Shown in pieces: positions 9,106-19,064 of a stretch of 64,000 nt of DNA. The notes below the pieces were generated by a model that saw only the letters and a list, made by a program, of their open reading frames with translations, ran no database searches and was not told the origin of the DNA. The position numbers were made by a program, and so were the translations under genes. The stretch comes from Deltaproteobacteria bacterium (GTDB lineage Bacteria > Desulfobacterota > Binatia > Binatales > Binataceae): the NCBI GenBank assembly GCA_021780225.1, contig JAJXZF010000078.1:1-64000 (forward strand), in the 5' to 3' direction. The number at the start of each line of letters is the position of its first letter. The first letter of the stretch is position 1.

Positions 9106-9537
9106 TCATTTGGCGGCAAGCGCCGTTTTGACGATTTCGCTCGCCAGCTTGCCGTCGAGCGCCGCGCCGAAGCGATCGCGCAGCGCTTTCATCAGCGGAC
9201 CGATTTGAGTTACGCCGGCGCCAATCTGTTCAACGACGAAAGCGCGAACTTCATCGGCGCCGATCGCGACGGGCAGATAGCCGTCAAGAATTTTCGCCTC
9301 GCCTTCATTTTGCTCGATAAGATCGGCGCGCGCGGCCTTGCGTGCGAATTCGAGCGCTTCGTCGCGCCGCGCCCGTTCACGCTTGATGATCTGAACGATC
9401 TCGGCTTCGTTGGCCTCCCGCCGGAGATCTTTTTCAAGCCGGGTGACTTCGGCAAGCACGCCGCGCACCGTCATCAGGCGCAGCTTGTCGCCGCTTTTCA
9501 TCGCGGCTTTTAGGTCATCCTGCAATTTAGCCTTCAC
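9106..9537 (-). CDS. GatB/YqeY domain protein
   Basis: A 143-residue helical protein of the YqeY family, which resembles the tail domain of the GatB amidotransferase subunit. It opens with the family pattern LQDDLKAAMKSGDKLRLMTVRGVLAEV and has EAEIVQIIKRERARRDEA in the middle and a GPLMKALRDRFGAALDGK segment near the end. The domain binds tRNA in GatB; the role of stand-alone copies is not settled. It is often found near rpsU, dnaG and rpoD, but not here. The start ATG at 9537 is the only sensible one. Confidence 0.9.
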   Translation of the reverse strand: MKAKLQDDLKAAMKSGDKLRLMTVRGVLAEVTRLEKDLRREANEAEIVQIIKRERARRDEALEFARKAARADLIEQNEGEAKILDGYLPVAIGADEVRAFVVEQIGAGVTQIGPLMKALRDRFGAALDGKLASEIVKTALAAK

Positions 9538-9862
9538 TCGCTTTTTCCTGCCTTATCCATCAATAAAAAGCTACATCGTTCAAATCGTCGCTGATTTCAA
9601 AACGAGCGGACCTGGATGAGTTTAGCCCGCCGAACCGATCGCGCAAAGCTCGATCGCGCCACGCCGGCGCACATCGCGACGTTCGCGGAACGGCCGGAGA
9701 TTCGCCGATCAACGCGACGAATCGACGATGGCGTCCGATTACGATTTACGAGCAACTCATCAAGCTCCGGCGGATAATTTGAAATTGGATGGAAAGCAGA
9801 AAGCGGAAAGCCAACCAACCCGGCGTTAGGGCCGGGTGGTAAATCAGCGAGGAGAGACCAAG
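9538..9862. other. divergent intergenic region
   Basis: About 325 bases between the divergent YqeY-like and DUF1329 genes. I see no convincing gene. It should hold the promoters for both sides. The strong ribosome site GAGGAGAG at 9849-9856 belongs to the DUF1329 gene. No clear palindrome or riboswitch was found by eye. Confidence 0.5.
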
Positions 9863-11221
9863 ATGAGAATGGCGGAAAAGCTCAGAATTCTGACGCTTGC
9901 CGCACTCGTGCTGTGCGTGGCCAACGGCGTCGCGCGGGCGCAGGATTACCAGCCCCCCGAACCGATGCAAAAGTGGCTTCAGAACACTGCGCATCAGGGA
10001 ACGATTCAGCCGGGCGCGACGATCACGGCGCAAAACTGGCAGCAGTACAAAGACTTCATGCCGCTTGGGATGCAGGGCCTGTTTGCCGGATCGTATTTCT
10101 GGAAGATGCCCGCCGATGTGCAGATTTCGGTGCGCGCAACCAAGATTTATCCCCTGCCGAAGGGTTACGTCGAAGCGACCGAGCAGTTCGGCACGCAGAC
10201 CCGCGTCGTCCATATGCCGAACGGCCACAACGACGTGCAGGGCTACGTCGCCGGACGGCCATTCCCGAATCCGCAGGAACCGGACAAAGGCTATAAGATT
10301 CTGGCCAACGTCTGGTTCGCCTATCTGCCACACCTGTACGTCAACACGCCGCAGAATATGGCGAGCAGCTGCACTCAGGACCGCTTCAACAACATCTCCT
10401 GCTCGAAGATCATCTTCGTCTATCGCCAGGTCGGCTATAACACCGACCCCGGAGTGCCGCGCGATGAGCCGCAGGCCAATGACGTCTGGTACACCGAATG
10501 GCTGATGCTTGAAGAGCCCGAGCAGTCGAAGTACACCGCCAACCTGCTCATCTTCCACAAGAACAACGAATTGCCGCAGGACAGCTACGTCTTCGTGCCC
10601 GCGCTGCGCCGTTCGTTGCGATTGGCGGTAAGCGCGCGCTGCGCCCCGGTCGCGGGCAGCGACTTCGTGCAGGACGACTACAACACCAAGGGCTTCAATG
10701 GCGGCCTTGCGCTGTTCAACGCGAAATACCTCGGCACGCGCAAAATCCTTGCGCTCGGCAACGATTACGCCAACGTGACCGGCGATTTTCCGAACAACTG
10801 GGATATGCCGCTCGGATGGTCCAAGGCCGACTGGGGGCCGTATGAACTGCGCCCCGTCGATATTATCGACGTGCGCCGCGTCCCTTCCGAAGCGGCCGGC
10901 TACTGCTACGGCAGCCGGATCATGTACGTCGATCAGGCGTACACCTATGGCGACTGGATTGAGGTTTACGACAGCAATCTACAGCTATGGAAGATGTACG
11001 GAGGCGGCGCGGCGCATGTCGTCAACGTGCCGCAAATCGGCCGCGTCGTGACCAACTCGGTCGTTTCGACCGCGTGGGACATCCAGAACGATCACGCCAG
11101 CTACTTCTCGAGCATCGACAAGGCCGGGCACGATCCGTACTTCAATCAGGACGCGCCCAAAGAGTACCAGGATTTCACCCGGTACAGTTCGCCGGCGGGC
11201 CTGATGCAGATCATGCGCTGA
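9863..11221 (+). CDS. DUF1329 family secreted protein
   Basis: A 452-residue intact DUF1329 protein. The start at 9863 is set by AGGAGAG about 8 bases upstream. It has a signal peptide (MRMAEKLRILTLAALVLCVA...ARA|QDYQ) and is expected in the periplasm or attached to the outer membrane; the family is related to LolB-like folds. Typical features include PGATITAQNWQQYKDFMP, YVFVPALRRSLR and MYVDQAYTYGDWIEVYDSN. In proteobacteria DUF1329 genes often sit with DUF1302, YCF48-like and MMPL/RND genes; here the latter two are at 41.3-44.8 kb. It is the intact paralogue of the broken gene at 1660-2951. Proposed roles in hydrophobic compound traffic are inference. Confidence 0.88.
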   Translation: MRMAEKLRILTLAALVLCVANGVARAQDYQPPEPMQKWLQNTAHQGTIQPGATITAQNWQQYKDFMPLGMQGLFAGSYFWKMPADVQISVRATKIYPLPKGYVEATEQFGTQTRVVHMPNGHNDVQGYVAGRPFPNPQEPDKGYKILANVWFAYLPHLYVNTPQNMASSCTQDRFNNISCSKIIFVYRQVGYNTDPGVPRDEPQANDVWYTEWLMLEEPEQSKYTANLLIFHKNNELPQDSYVFVPALRRSLRLAVSARCAPVAGSDFVQDDYNTKGFNGGLALFNAKYLGTRKILALGNDYANVTGDFPNNWDMPLGWSKADWGPYELRPVDIIDVRRVPSEAAGYCYGSRIMYVDQAYTYGDWIEVYDSNLQLWKMYGGGAAHVVNVPQIGRVVTNSVVSTAWDIQNDHASYFSSIDKAGHDPYFNQDAPKEYQDFTRYSSPAGLMQIMR

Positions 11222-11441
11222 TCCGAATCAGTCGAGCGGAGGCGGCTGCGGCCGCTCCCACATCTTGCGGCGTGACTCCCCGCTTCGTTAAGAGTGACAG
11301 CAGGCGGCGCGGCGCGGGCATGCGGAGGCGGCGATTCGGAACCATCGCGGGACGCGATTAAAGACTTCCAACCTCGCCTTTTGTGTTATATCTTACCGCC
11401 GCCCTCGGAACCGAGGATCGAGTCCGCCAAGGAGAAGCCCT

Positions 11442-12746
11442 ATGAAATTCACGTGGTTCCACCTGATGCCGTACCGCTATCTGCCCGACGGCTTCAAGGA
11501 CAAATATCGCAGCGTATGGGTGGATATTCCACGCAATCTCTACGATCCCAAAATCGGCCATCGGCTGTACAACGACTATCTCGATCAGCTTGAACTGGCG
11601 GACCGTCTGGGCTTCGACGGTCTCGGCGTCAACGAGCATCATCAGAACGGCTACGGGCTGATGCCTTCGCCGAATATCATGGCGGCCGCGATCTCGCGGC
11701 GCACGCGCAACGCCGCGCTGGTGGTGCTGGGCAACTCGATCGCGCTCTACAATCCGCCGATCCGGGTCGCCGAGGAGTTCGCGATGCTCGACGTGATCAG
11801 CGGCGGGCGGCTGGTCGCGGGCTTTCCGGTCGGCACCTCGATGGACGTGAATTTCTGCTACGGCGAAGTGCCGGCGACGATCCGCGAAAAATATTACGAG
11901 GCGCACGACCTGATCCTGCGCGCCTGGAACGAGCCGGACGTTTTCGCCTTCAACGGCAAATTCACCAAGCTGCGCTACGTCAACCTGTGGCCGAAGCCGC
12001 TCCAGCAGCCCCGTCCGCCAATCTGGATTCCAGGCGGCGGCTCGGTCGAAACCTGGGACTTCTGCGCCGACCACGGCTATCAGTACAGCTTCCTCTCCTA
12101 CTTCGGCTACAAAGCCGGCAAAAAGGTGGCCGACGGCTACTGGAACGTGATGGCCAAAAAGGGCAAGGAGATGAATCCCTACAGCCTTGGCTTCGCGCAG
12201 GTGATCGCGGTCGCGAACACCGACAAAGAGGCCGAGGAACTCTACGCGCCCCACATGGACTACTTCTACAACCGCTGCCTGCACGTCTACAACGGCTTCG
12301 CCGACGCGCCCGGCTATCGCACGCCGAGCACGATCCGCGCGGGTATCGTGGCGCAGGTCGGCAAGGAGGCGGCGCTCAGGCGCGAGGGTCTGACCTGGAA
12401 TGACTTCCTCGAACAGGGCTATATCATCGCCGGTTCGCCGAAGACCGTCCGCGAACGGCTGACCGAGGCGATGAAGAGCCTCAACTGCGGCCATCTGATG
12501 ATGCTGCAGCAGATCGGCTCGATGCCGCCCGAGTTGGTGCGGATGGGCATGGAACTGTTCGCCCGCGAGGTCATGCCGCACATGCGCGGATTGTGGCCGA
12601 ATTTCGAGGACAAATGGTCGCCGAACCCGATGCCGGAGCCGGAGCGCGCGATGCCCGCGCCGATCGACCTGCGGCGCATCGAGACCAACGGCAAGACCGT
12701 CCACGCGGCGAGTCCGGCCGCGCATGAAAGCCGGAGCGCGAAGTAG
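11442..12746 (+). CDS. luciferase-like flavin-dependent monooxygenase
   Basis: A 434-residue LLM-class oxidoreductase of the bacterial luciferase superfamily (TIM barrel, FMN or F420). Signature stretches are LADRLGFDGLGVNEHHQNGYG, RVAEEFAMLDVISGGRLVAGFPVG and the late LEQGYIIAGSPKTVRERL. A tail of about 50 residues after VMPHMRGLWP is Pro-rich and probably disordered. AAGGAGA precedes the ATG. Only 2 bases separate it from the following alpha/beta hydrolase, so the two are cotranscribed and likely act in one pathway, for example ring or ketone oxygenation followed by hydrolysis. The substrate cannot be read from the sequence. Confidence 0.9.
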   Translation: MKFTWFHLMPYRYLPDGFKDKYRSVWVDIPRNLYDPKIGHRLYNDYLDQLELADRLGFDGLGVNEHHQNGYGLMPSPNIMAAAISRRTRNAALVVLGNSIALYNPPIRVAEEFAMLDVISGGRLVAGFPVGTSMDVNFCYGEVPATIREKYYEAHDLILRAWNEPDVFAFNGKFTKLRYVNLWPKPLQQPRPPIWIPGGGSVETWDFCADHGYQYSFLSYFGYKAGKKVADGYWNVMAKKGKEMNPYSLGFAQVIAVANTDKEAEELYAPHMDYFYNRCLHVYNGFADAPGYRTPSTIRAGIVAQVGKEAALRREGLTWNDFLEQGYIIAGSPKTVRERLTEAMKSLNCGHLMMLQQIGSMPPELVRMGMELFAREVMPHMRGLWPNFEDKWSPNPMPEPERAMPAPIDLRRIETNGKTVHAASPAAHESRSAK

Positions 12747-12748
12747 GC

Positions 12749-13531
12749 ATGAAAACGACTCACAAAATCCGCGACGGCAAGTTTTCCGTCGAAACCTGGG
12801 AATTCGGCTCCGGCGAGCCGCTGCTCTTTATCCATGGCGCGGGCGGCCTGACCGGCTTCGACCCGTTCCTCGAAGAGTTGGGCAAGGATTTTCGCGTAAT
12901 CGCGCCGCATCTGCCGGGCTACGGCGAAAGCACGGGCGGCGAACTGATTGAAGACGTGGTGGATGCGGCCCTGTTCTACCATCAGTTGATGGACGAACTG
13001 GGCATCCCGAGCGCCCACATCGTCGGCCATTCGATGGGTGGGATGCTGGCGGCGGAAACCGCGGCGCTGGACGTTCATCGCGCGAAAAAGCTGGTGCTGG
13101 CGGATGCGGCCGGCTTCTGGCTGAACGAACATCCGATACCCGACTTCTTCGCGCTCGACCTGAGCGAGTTGGGATCGTATCTGTTCCACGATCCGAAGTC
13201 GCCGATCGCGCAGCTTTTCCTCGCGATTCCCGACGATCCCGAGCAGTTGGTCGAGATGTACGTCGAGCGCACCAAGCGGCTCGCGATGGCGTCGAAGTTC
13301 CTGTGGCCGATTCCCGATCGCGGGCTGAAAAAACGGGCGCATCGGATCGCCGCGCCGACGCTGCTGTTATGGGGCGAATCGGATCGGCTGGTGCCGCCGA
13401 TCTATGCGGGCGAGTTCGCCAAGCGGATCAAGAACACCAAAACTGAGATGCTCAAGGCGGCGGGCCATATGCCGATGTACGAGCAGCCGGAAGCGTTCAT
13501 CGCGGCGGTGCGCGGCTTCCTCAAGAGCTGA
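12749..13531 (+). CDS. alpha/beta hydrolase
   Basis: A 260-residue serine hydrolase. The fold is complete: oxyanion segment LLFIHGAGG, nucleophile elbow GHSMGGM, acid LLLWGESDRLVPP and catalytic His in AAGHMPMYEQPE. Spacing and length match C-C bond hydrolases (MhpC/BphD type) and related esterases. It lies 2 bases after the luciferase-like monooxygenase and is followed by a strong terminator, closing a two-gene unit. The substrate is likely the product of the partner monooxygenase; this is inferred from context only. Confidence 0.92.
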   Translation: MKTTHKIRDGKFSVETWEFGSGEPLLFIHGAGGLTGFDPFLEELGKDFRVIAPHLPGYGESTGGELIEDVVDAALFYHQLMDELGIPSAHIVGHSMGGMLAAETAALDVHRAKKLVLADAAGFWLNEHPIPDFFALDLSELGSYLFHDPKSPIAQLFLAIPDDPEQLVEMYVERTKRLAMASKFLWPIPDRGLKKRAHRIAAPTLLLWGESDRLVPPIYAGEFAKRIKNTKTEMLKAAGHMPMYEQPEAFIAAVRGFLKS

Positions 13532-13558
13532 TCGCCCAATCTGGCGACCGAACTACAA

Positions 13559-13596
13559 CGGCGGCGGAGCCATCACGGCCCCGCCGCCGTTTTTTT
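13559..13596 (+). terminator. Rho-independent terminator
   Basis: A perfect 9-bp GC stem (CGGCGGCGG / CCGCCGCCG) with a 13-base loop is followed by seven T residues (13590-13596). It ends the monooxygenase/hydrolase unit. Confidence 0.92.
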
Positions 13597-13664
13597 GCGC
13601 ACAGCCATCATCGTGTTCTATTCCATCTACCCAAATAGCAGTGCGGTTTTGCTAATATCCGCCC

Positions 13665-16468
13665 ATGCCGCTTTCCTGGAACGAAATCCGCCAACGAGCA
13701 ATCGCGTTTTCGAAAGAATGGACTGGAGCCAAGAGGGAGAGCGCTGAAAAGCAAACCTTCTGGAATGAATTCTTCGGCGTGTTCGGTATCCGACGACGTG
13801 TCGTGGCGAGTTTTGAAGAACCGGTCAAGAAAATCTCGGGCGAATACGGCTACATCGATCTGTTCTGGTCTGGCATCGTGCTTGTCGAGCACAAGAGTTT
13901 CGGCAAGAGCCTGAGCAAGGCGGAATCGCAAGCGTTCAGTTACATTCAAGACCTCGCGCGTGAAGGTCGGACGGACGAATCACCGCGCTATTTAATCGTC
14001 TCAGATTTCGCGCGAATCGCGTTGCACGATCTCGAACCGGACGACGGCGGCGCGGGACATCCTGACGTTCGCCAGAGCGCCAGTTTTGAATTTCCACTAT
14101 CTGAGTTTCACAAGTATATCCATCTTTTCGCGTTCATTCCCGGCTATAAACAGCACAAATTCGAAGAGCAAGATCCAATTAATATCCGCGCGGTCGAGAT
14201 TTTAGGCCGCCTTCATGACACGCTTGAAGCGGGTGGATATTCGGGACATAAGCTTGAGCGGTTTCTCGTTCGCATCCTCTTTTGCCTGTTCGCCGAAGAC
14301 ACCGGCATCTTCGAGCGAGAAGCGTTCAGGCTCTATCTGCTGAACCGCACCGCCGAAGACGGCTCCGATCTCGGTTTGCACCTGGCGCGTCTCTTCGAGG
14401 TGCTAAATACGCCGCCCGACGAACGCCAGGCGAATTTGGACGAGTCACTCGCCGCTTTCCAATACGTTAATGGCGATCTCTTTGCCGAAAATTTAGGCTT
14501 CGCAGATTTCAACCGCGACATGCGAAACGCTCTGCTCGCCTGTACGCGCTTCGATTGGTCGCGCATCTCACCGGCTATTTTCGGCTCGCTGTTTCAGGCC
14601 GTGATGGAGCCGAAAGAGCGGCGGCAAATCGGCGGACATTACACCAGCGAGCGCGACATTCTCAAAGTAATCCGTTCACTTTTCCTCGACGATCTGCGCG
14701 CGAAATTTGAGCGCGTCAAAAACAGCAAGGCGGAACTTAGGCGCTTTCATCAGGAGATCGCACAACTACGTTTCCTCGATCCCGCATGCGGCTGCGGAAA
14801 TTTTCTGGTCATCACATACCGCGAGTTGCGGCTGCTGGAAATCGAAATCCTGAAGCAGCTTTACGGCGAACAAAGAGCGCTCGATCTCGAACGGCCGTCA
14901 ATTATCGACGTGGATGCATTTTATGGCATCGAGATCAGCGAATGGCCGGCGCGCATCGCCGAAGTCGCAATGTGGCTGATGGACCATCAGATGAACAATT
15001 TGCTCTCCGAAGCGTTTGGCCAATATTACGCGCGCCTGCCTTTGACTAAATCGCCGTCGATCACGTGTGGCAACGCTCTCCGGACCGACTGGAAAGAAAT
15101 CATTCCGCCTAGCCAATGCCATTACATACTCGGCAATCCACCCTTTGTGGGAAAGCAATTTGCAACTGCCGACCAGAAAGCCGATATGAAAATTGTCTGT
15201 GGAAAAATCAACGGCGGTGGAGTTCTCGATTATGTTACCGCATGGTACATCAAGGCGGGCGAATATATTCAAGACACGCAGATTTTGGTCGCATTCGTTT
15301 CGACAAACTCGATAAGCCAAGGTGAGCAAGTCGGGATTCTTTGGAGCGAACTCTTCAAACGGTATCATTTGAAAATCCGTTTTGCTCATCGAACTTTCGC
15401 GTGGGCGAGCGAAGCGCGCGGCAAAGCCCACGTTCACGTTATCATTATCGGTTTCAGCGCTTGCGACGGAGATGAGAAGAGCATCTATGATTACGAAGCC
15501 GACGCGGAACGGGCGCACGTCACTTTAGTCAGAAACATCAGTCCCTATCTCGTCGAAGGGAGCGACGTAGTTGTACTTTCGCGTTCCAGTCCAGTATCGC
15601 CAGTTCCAGAAATTGTCTTTGGAAATATGCCTAACGACGGCGGGCATCTCTTACTGACTGATTTGGAAAAAGAGAAGCTTATCAATAGTGAGCCTGATTC
15701 CTTGAGATTCATTCGACCGTTTATTGGCGCGCAGGAATTCATCAATGGAGCGCGGCGCTGGTGTCTTTGGCTCAAAGACGCTTCACCCACCGAAGTTCGC
15801 GCGCTACCCGAAGTGATGAAGCGAGTCGAAGCGGTGAAGGAGCGCCGCCTCGCGAGTCCCCGAGAAACAACGCGAGCACTAGCTATGGCACCGACATTAT
15901 TCGGTGAGATCCGTCAGCCTGATGAGCAATACCTTTTAATTCCTTCTGTCTCGTCTGAAACACGCCGTTACATCCCGATCGGTTTCATGCCGCCGAGCAC
16001 TATTGCCAGCAACCTTTGCTTTTGGTCCCGCGTGCCACGCTTTACCATTTTGGCGTTCTTTCCTCAGCTATTCATATGGCGTGGGTAAAACAAGTCTGCG
16101 GTCGCCTAGAGTCCCGCTATCGATATTCTAACACGCTTGTTTACAATAATTTTCCGTGGCCACAAGCGCCAACGTCTAAGCAGGTCGCCGCAGTTGAAAC
16201 CGCCGCACGAGCGGTTCTGGATGCGCGCGAGGCATTTCCCAACGCGACGTTGGCCGACCTTTACGATCCCCTGACCATGCCGTCGATTCTCGTCAAGGCG
16301 CATGCTGAGTTGGACCGAACCGTCGATCTCTGCTATCGCCCGCAGCGCTTCGAGAGCGATCGCCAACGAGTCGAATTTCTCTTTGCGCTGTACGACAAAC
16401 TCGCTGCGCCGCTCGCGTTTCCGACAAAGAAAGGTCGACGAAAGGGTCGCTCAAAACTAGGAGCCTGA
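13665..16468 (+). pseudogene. MmeI-like fused restriction-methylation enzyme, frameshifted
   Basis: A single polypeptide of about 934 codons, close to MmeI (about 919). The N-terminal nuclease has D65-X9-E75-H-K77, the same spacing as the MmeI D-X9-ExK motif. A helical linker precedes an N6-adenine methylase: motif I LDPACGCGNFL near residue 370 and motif IV GNPPFVG near residue 490. A C-terminal target-recognition region follows. One base is missing around 16013-16018: IASNL is in frame 1, while LLVPRATLYHFGVL and VYNNFPWP continue in the next frame to 16468. The first frame would end at 16088, losing about 130 residues. Base composition is visibly more AT-rich than the flanks, suggesting acquisition. 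It is either a recent pseudogene or a sequencing error. Confidence 0.85.
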
Positions 16469-16477
16469 TTAACAAAA

Positions 16478-16957
16478 TCAGCGCACTTGAGCGTTACTAG
16501 CGGTTACGGCAGGCGGCGCGACCTTATACCCCGGCGGGTAGAGGCGGTAGCAGAGCAGGTAGACGACCACGCCGGTGATCGAGACGTACATCCAGATCGG
16601 CCAGGTCCAGCGCGCGATCTTGCGATGGCGAGCGAAATTGCCGCGCAGCGCCCGCCACAGCGTGATCAGCGCCAGCGGCACGATCGCCGTGGCGAGAATG
16701 ATGTGCGAAATCAGGATGCTGAAATAGACCGGACGGATCGCGCCCCGCCCCTGAAAACGCACGTCGCCGACGTGATAGTGATAGGTCGCGTAGGAGATGA
16801 AGAAAATCGCCGAGACCGTGAAGGCGCTCAACATGCAGGCGCGATGCGCTCGAATCCAGCGCATCCGGATAAATACGAATCCGGCCAGCAGCAGGATCGC
16901 GGCGATACTGTTCAGAACCGAATTGAGCGGGGCGAGCGAATAGTACGAAAACGTCAT
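16478..16957 (-). CDS. DUF420 membrane protein
   Basis: A 159-residue membrane protein of the DUF420 family with about five hydrophobic segments: LNSVLNSIAAILLLAGFVFI, the ACMLSAFTVSAIFFISY helix, PVYFSILISHIILATAIVPL, and a C-terminal pair ending IWMYVSITGVVVYLLCYRLYP. His residues in YHYHVGD and SHIILA are typical of the family. In Bacillus and Staphylococcus a DUF420 protein (CtaM) supports cytochrome oxidase maturation, but no oxidase genes are in this window. The start at 16957 (MTFSYYS) is chosen over an upstream, unrelated extension. It ends 9 bases from the convergent MmeI-like gene. Confidence 0.85.
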   Translation of the reverse strand: MTFSYYSLAPLNSVLNSIAAILLLAGFVFIRMRWIRAHRACMLSAFTVSAIFFISYATYHYHVGDVRFQGRGAIRPVYFSILISHIILATAIVPLALITLWRALRGNFARHRKIARWTWPIWMYVSITGVVVYLLCYRLYPPGYKVAPPAVTASNAQVR

Positions 16958-17017
16958 CGTTAGTAAAGGCGCGGCGGAGCGCGATGGAAAGATTCTACGC
17001 GGATGGCGCGCCGGGGC

Positions 17018-17055
17018 AAAAAGAATCGGCGGACCGCAATCGCGGCCCGCCGATT
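17018..17055 (-). terminator. Rho-independent terminator of the D-aminoacylase-like gene
   Basis: A 14-bp stem with one mismatch (17024-17037 against 17042-17055, loop AATC) is followed on the reverse strand by CTTTTTG. It lies just downstream of the gene at 17084-18784. Confidence 0.8.
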
Positions 17056-17083
17056 TCATTTGCGAATTATGCCCGCCGCCGTA

Positions 17084-18784
17084 TCACGCGGAGGCGCGGC
17101 CGTTGCGCAGCAGCCGGCCCGGCAGCGGACCGTCCGCCGCCATCATGTCGCGGCCCTCGCGGCGCAGGAGCGAGCCGTTGACGATCACGGCGTCTATTCC
17201 GGCCGCTTCGGAAACCAGCCGGTCAGCGCCCTTCGGCAGGTCGTGCACGCGGCGCAACCGGCCAGCGGAAATCTTGTCGGGATCGAACACCACCACGTCG
17301 CCCGCCAGTCCGGTTTCGAGACGGCCGCGATCGCTGATATTGAAGACGCTCGCCGGACGCGCCGTGAGCATCCAGATCGCCTTTTCGAGCGTCAGCGCGT
17401 TGCGCTCGCGCACCCAGTGGCCGAGCAGGTAGGTCGAGTAGCAGGCGTCGCATAGCTGGCTGGCGTGCGCGCCCGCGTCCGACAGGCCGATAACGGTGCT
17501 GGGCGACTTGAGCAGGTCCAGCACCTCCTGCTCTTCGTAGTTGAAAATCGCGAAACGGAAACGCGCTTCGAGCCGGTTCTCGATCGACAGGTCGAGCACG
17601 AAATCGATCGGATCGGCGTTGCGCTCGCGCGCGACCTCGGCGACGTTGCGCTCCTCGAGCGACGGATCGCTCGGGCAATGCGAAATCCACGCGCGCTCCC
17701 AGCGGTCGTGGTATTTGACGTCGGCGCCCGAACCGGCCTTGGCTTTGAACCTGGCGCGGAATTCGGGGTCGCGGTAGATGCGAATCTTGCTCTCGATATC
17801 GCGCGCGGCGGAGACCGGCGCGAACACCGACGACATCCCTTCAAAGATGAACGGCTCCTTGAAGGTCAGCTCGAAATTGAGCGGCCGGCAGGCCACCTGC
17901 GGGATGATCGGCAAGCCCTGACGGGCCAGTTCCTCGGATTGCGCGAGCATCCGGCGATGGCCGTCGTTGCTGCCGGTCATTCCGGCGAGCAGTGCGGTCC
18001 AGGTAATCGGCACGCCGGTTTCTTTCGCGATTTCAGCCATTTCGCCGAGAAACAGCTCGCGGCCGACGGCGGTTTGCACGACGCCGCTGCCGGCCTCGCG
18101 CAGGGCGCCGATGAGCGTCTTGATTTCGTCGAGCGTGGCCTTGCGGCTGGCGACCGGCTTGCCGCCGTAGCCGACATGGGTGACGGCCTTCGAGGTGGCG
18201 AAGCCGACGGCGCCGGCCTTGATCGCGTTTTTGACGATCGCGCGCATCTTGGCGATTTCGTCTTCGGTGGCGGCGCGCTCGGTCGCCTCCTCGCCCATCA
18301 CGTACATGCGCAGCGCGGTATGGCCGATCTGCGCCGCGCAGTTGATCGCGGTGCCGCGCTGTTCGATCGCGTCAAGGTACTGCTCGAAGGTCTCGAAGGG
18401 CCAATCGTAGCCGAGGCCGCCTTCGAGCGCCTCTAGGCTCATGCCTTCGACCTTCTCCAGCGTGCGCATGATCAGCCCGCGATGCTCCGGGCGGGTGGGC
18501 GCGACGGTAAAGCCGCAGTTGCCCATCACGACCGTGGTCACGCCGTGCCATGGCGAGATGGTCATCATGCGGTCCCACAGAAGCTGAGCGTCGTAATGGG
18601 TGTGAATATCGACGAAGCCGGGCGCGACCACGCGGCCTTTGGCGTCGATGGTTTCGGCGGCGCGGCCTGTGACCTTGCCGAGCGCGGCGATTTTGCCGTC
18701 CTTGAGGGCGACGTCGCCGGCATAGCCGGGACGGCCTGTGCCGTCGATGATGGTGCCGCCAGTGATTTTCAGATCGAAGTCCAT
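17084..18784 (-). CDS. D-aminoacylase-like amidohydrolase
   Basis: A 566-residue metal-dependent amidohydrolase of the N-acyl-D-amino-acid deacylase family. It begins with the beta-sandwich strand LKITGGTIIDGTGRPGYAGDV, followed by the metal-binding GFVDIHTHYDAQ; MGNCGFTVAPTRP, GFATSKAVTHVG and the catalytic Asp region VIGLSDAGAHASQLCD are all present, as is the returning sandwich DVVVFDPDKI. Length fits the roughly 550-residue uncharacterised subgroup common in soil bacteria rather than the 480-residue true D-aminoacylases, so the exact acyl-amide substrate is unknown. It is probably a single-gene unit: it has its own terminator, and a 280-base divergent spacer separates it from the next amidohydrolase. 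Confidence 0.9.
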   Translation of the reverse strand: MDFDLKITGGTIIDGTGRPGYAGDVALKDGKIAALGKVTGRAAETIDAKGRVVAPGFVDIHTHYDAQLLWDRMMTISPWHGVTTVVMGNCGFTVAPTRPEHRGLIMRTLEKVEGMSLEALEGGLGYDWPFETFEQYLDAIEQRGTAINCAAQIGHTALRMYVMGEEATERAATEDEIAKMRAIVKNAIKAGAVGFATSKAVTHVGYGGKPVASRKATLDEIKTLIGALREAGSGVVQTAVGRELFLGEMAEIAKETGVPITWTALLAGMTGSNDGHRRMLAQSEELARQGLPIIPQVACRPLNFELTFKEPFIFEGMSSVFAPVSAARDIESKIRIYRDPEFRARFKAKAGSGADVKYHDRWERAWISHCPSDPSLEERNVAEVARERNADPIDFVLDLSIENRLEARFRFAIFNYEEQEVLDLLKSPSTVIGLSDAGAHASQLCDACYSTYLLGHWVRERNALTLEKAIWMLTARPASVFNISDRGRLETGLAGDVVVFDPDKISAGRLRRVHDLPKGADRLVSEAAGIDAVIVNGSLLRREGRDMMAADGPLPGRLLRNGRASA

Positions 18785-19064
18785 CGTATGGTTCTCCGTC
18801 TCCGGCGTAGCCGGGATGCGATTAGTTAGTCTGGCTCCGCAAGCGCGTCGCGGGCCTGAATGAAAAGTTTAACAAGTAATGCTTATCGTATGGGAGGGCG
18901 TCGGGTAAAGCTCCGGCGAGACGCGCCGAGAGCGGATTGAGCGGCGAAAGCGCGAGTTTTAGTTTGAATTTAGGGCTATATTATGGTTAGTTCATGAATG
19001 AGAGCTTAACTCTGGGGGCCGCGAGCAAAATCACGCGGCGGACCCCGACTACGGAGGGCCTTTG

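Noticed and set aside
16013-16018. Phase-variable switch in the MmeI-like gene
   Set aside because: There is no long homopolymer or tandem repeat at the shift point, only CCTTT.
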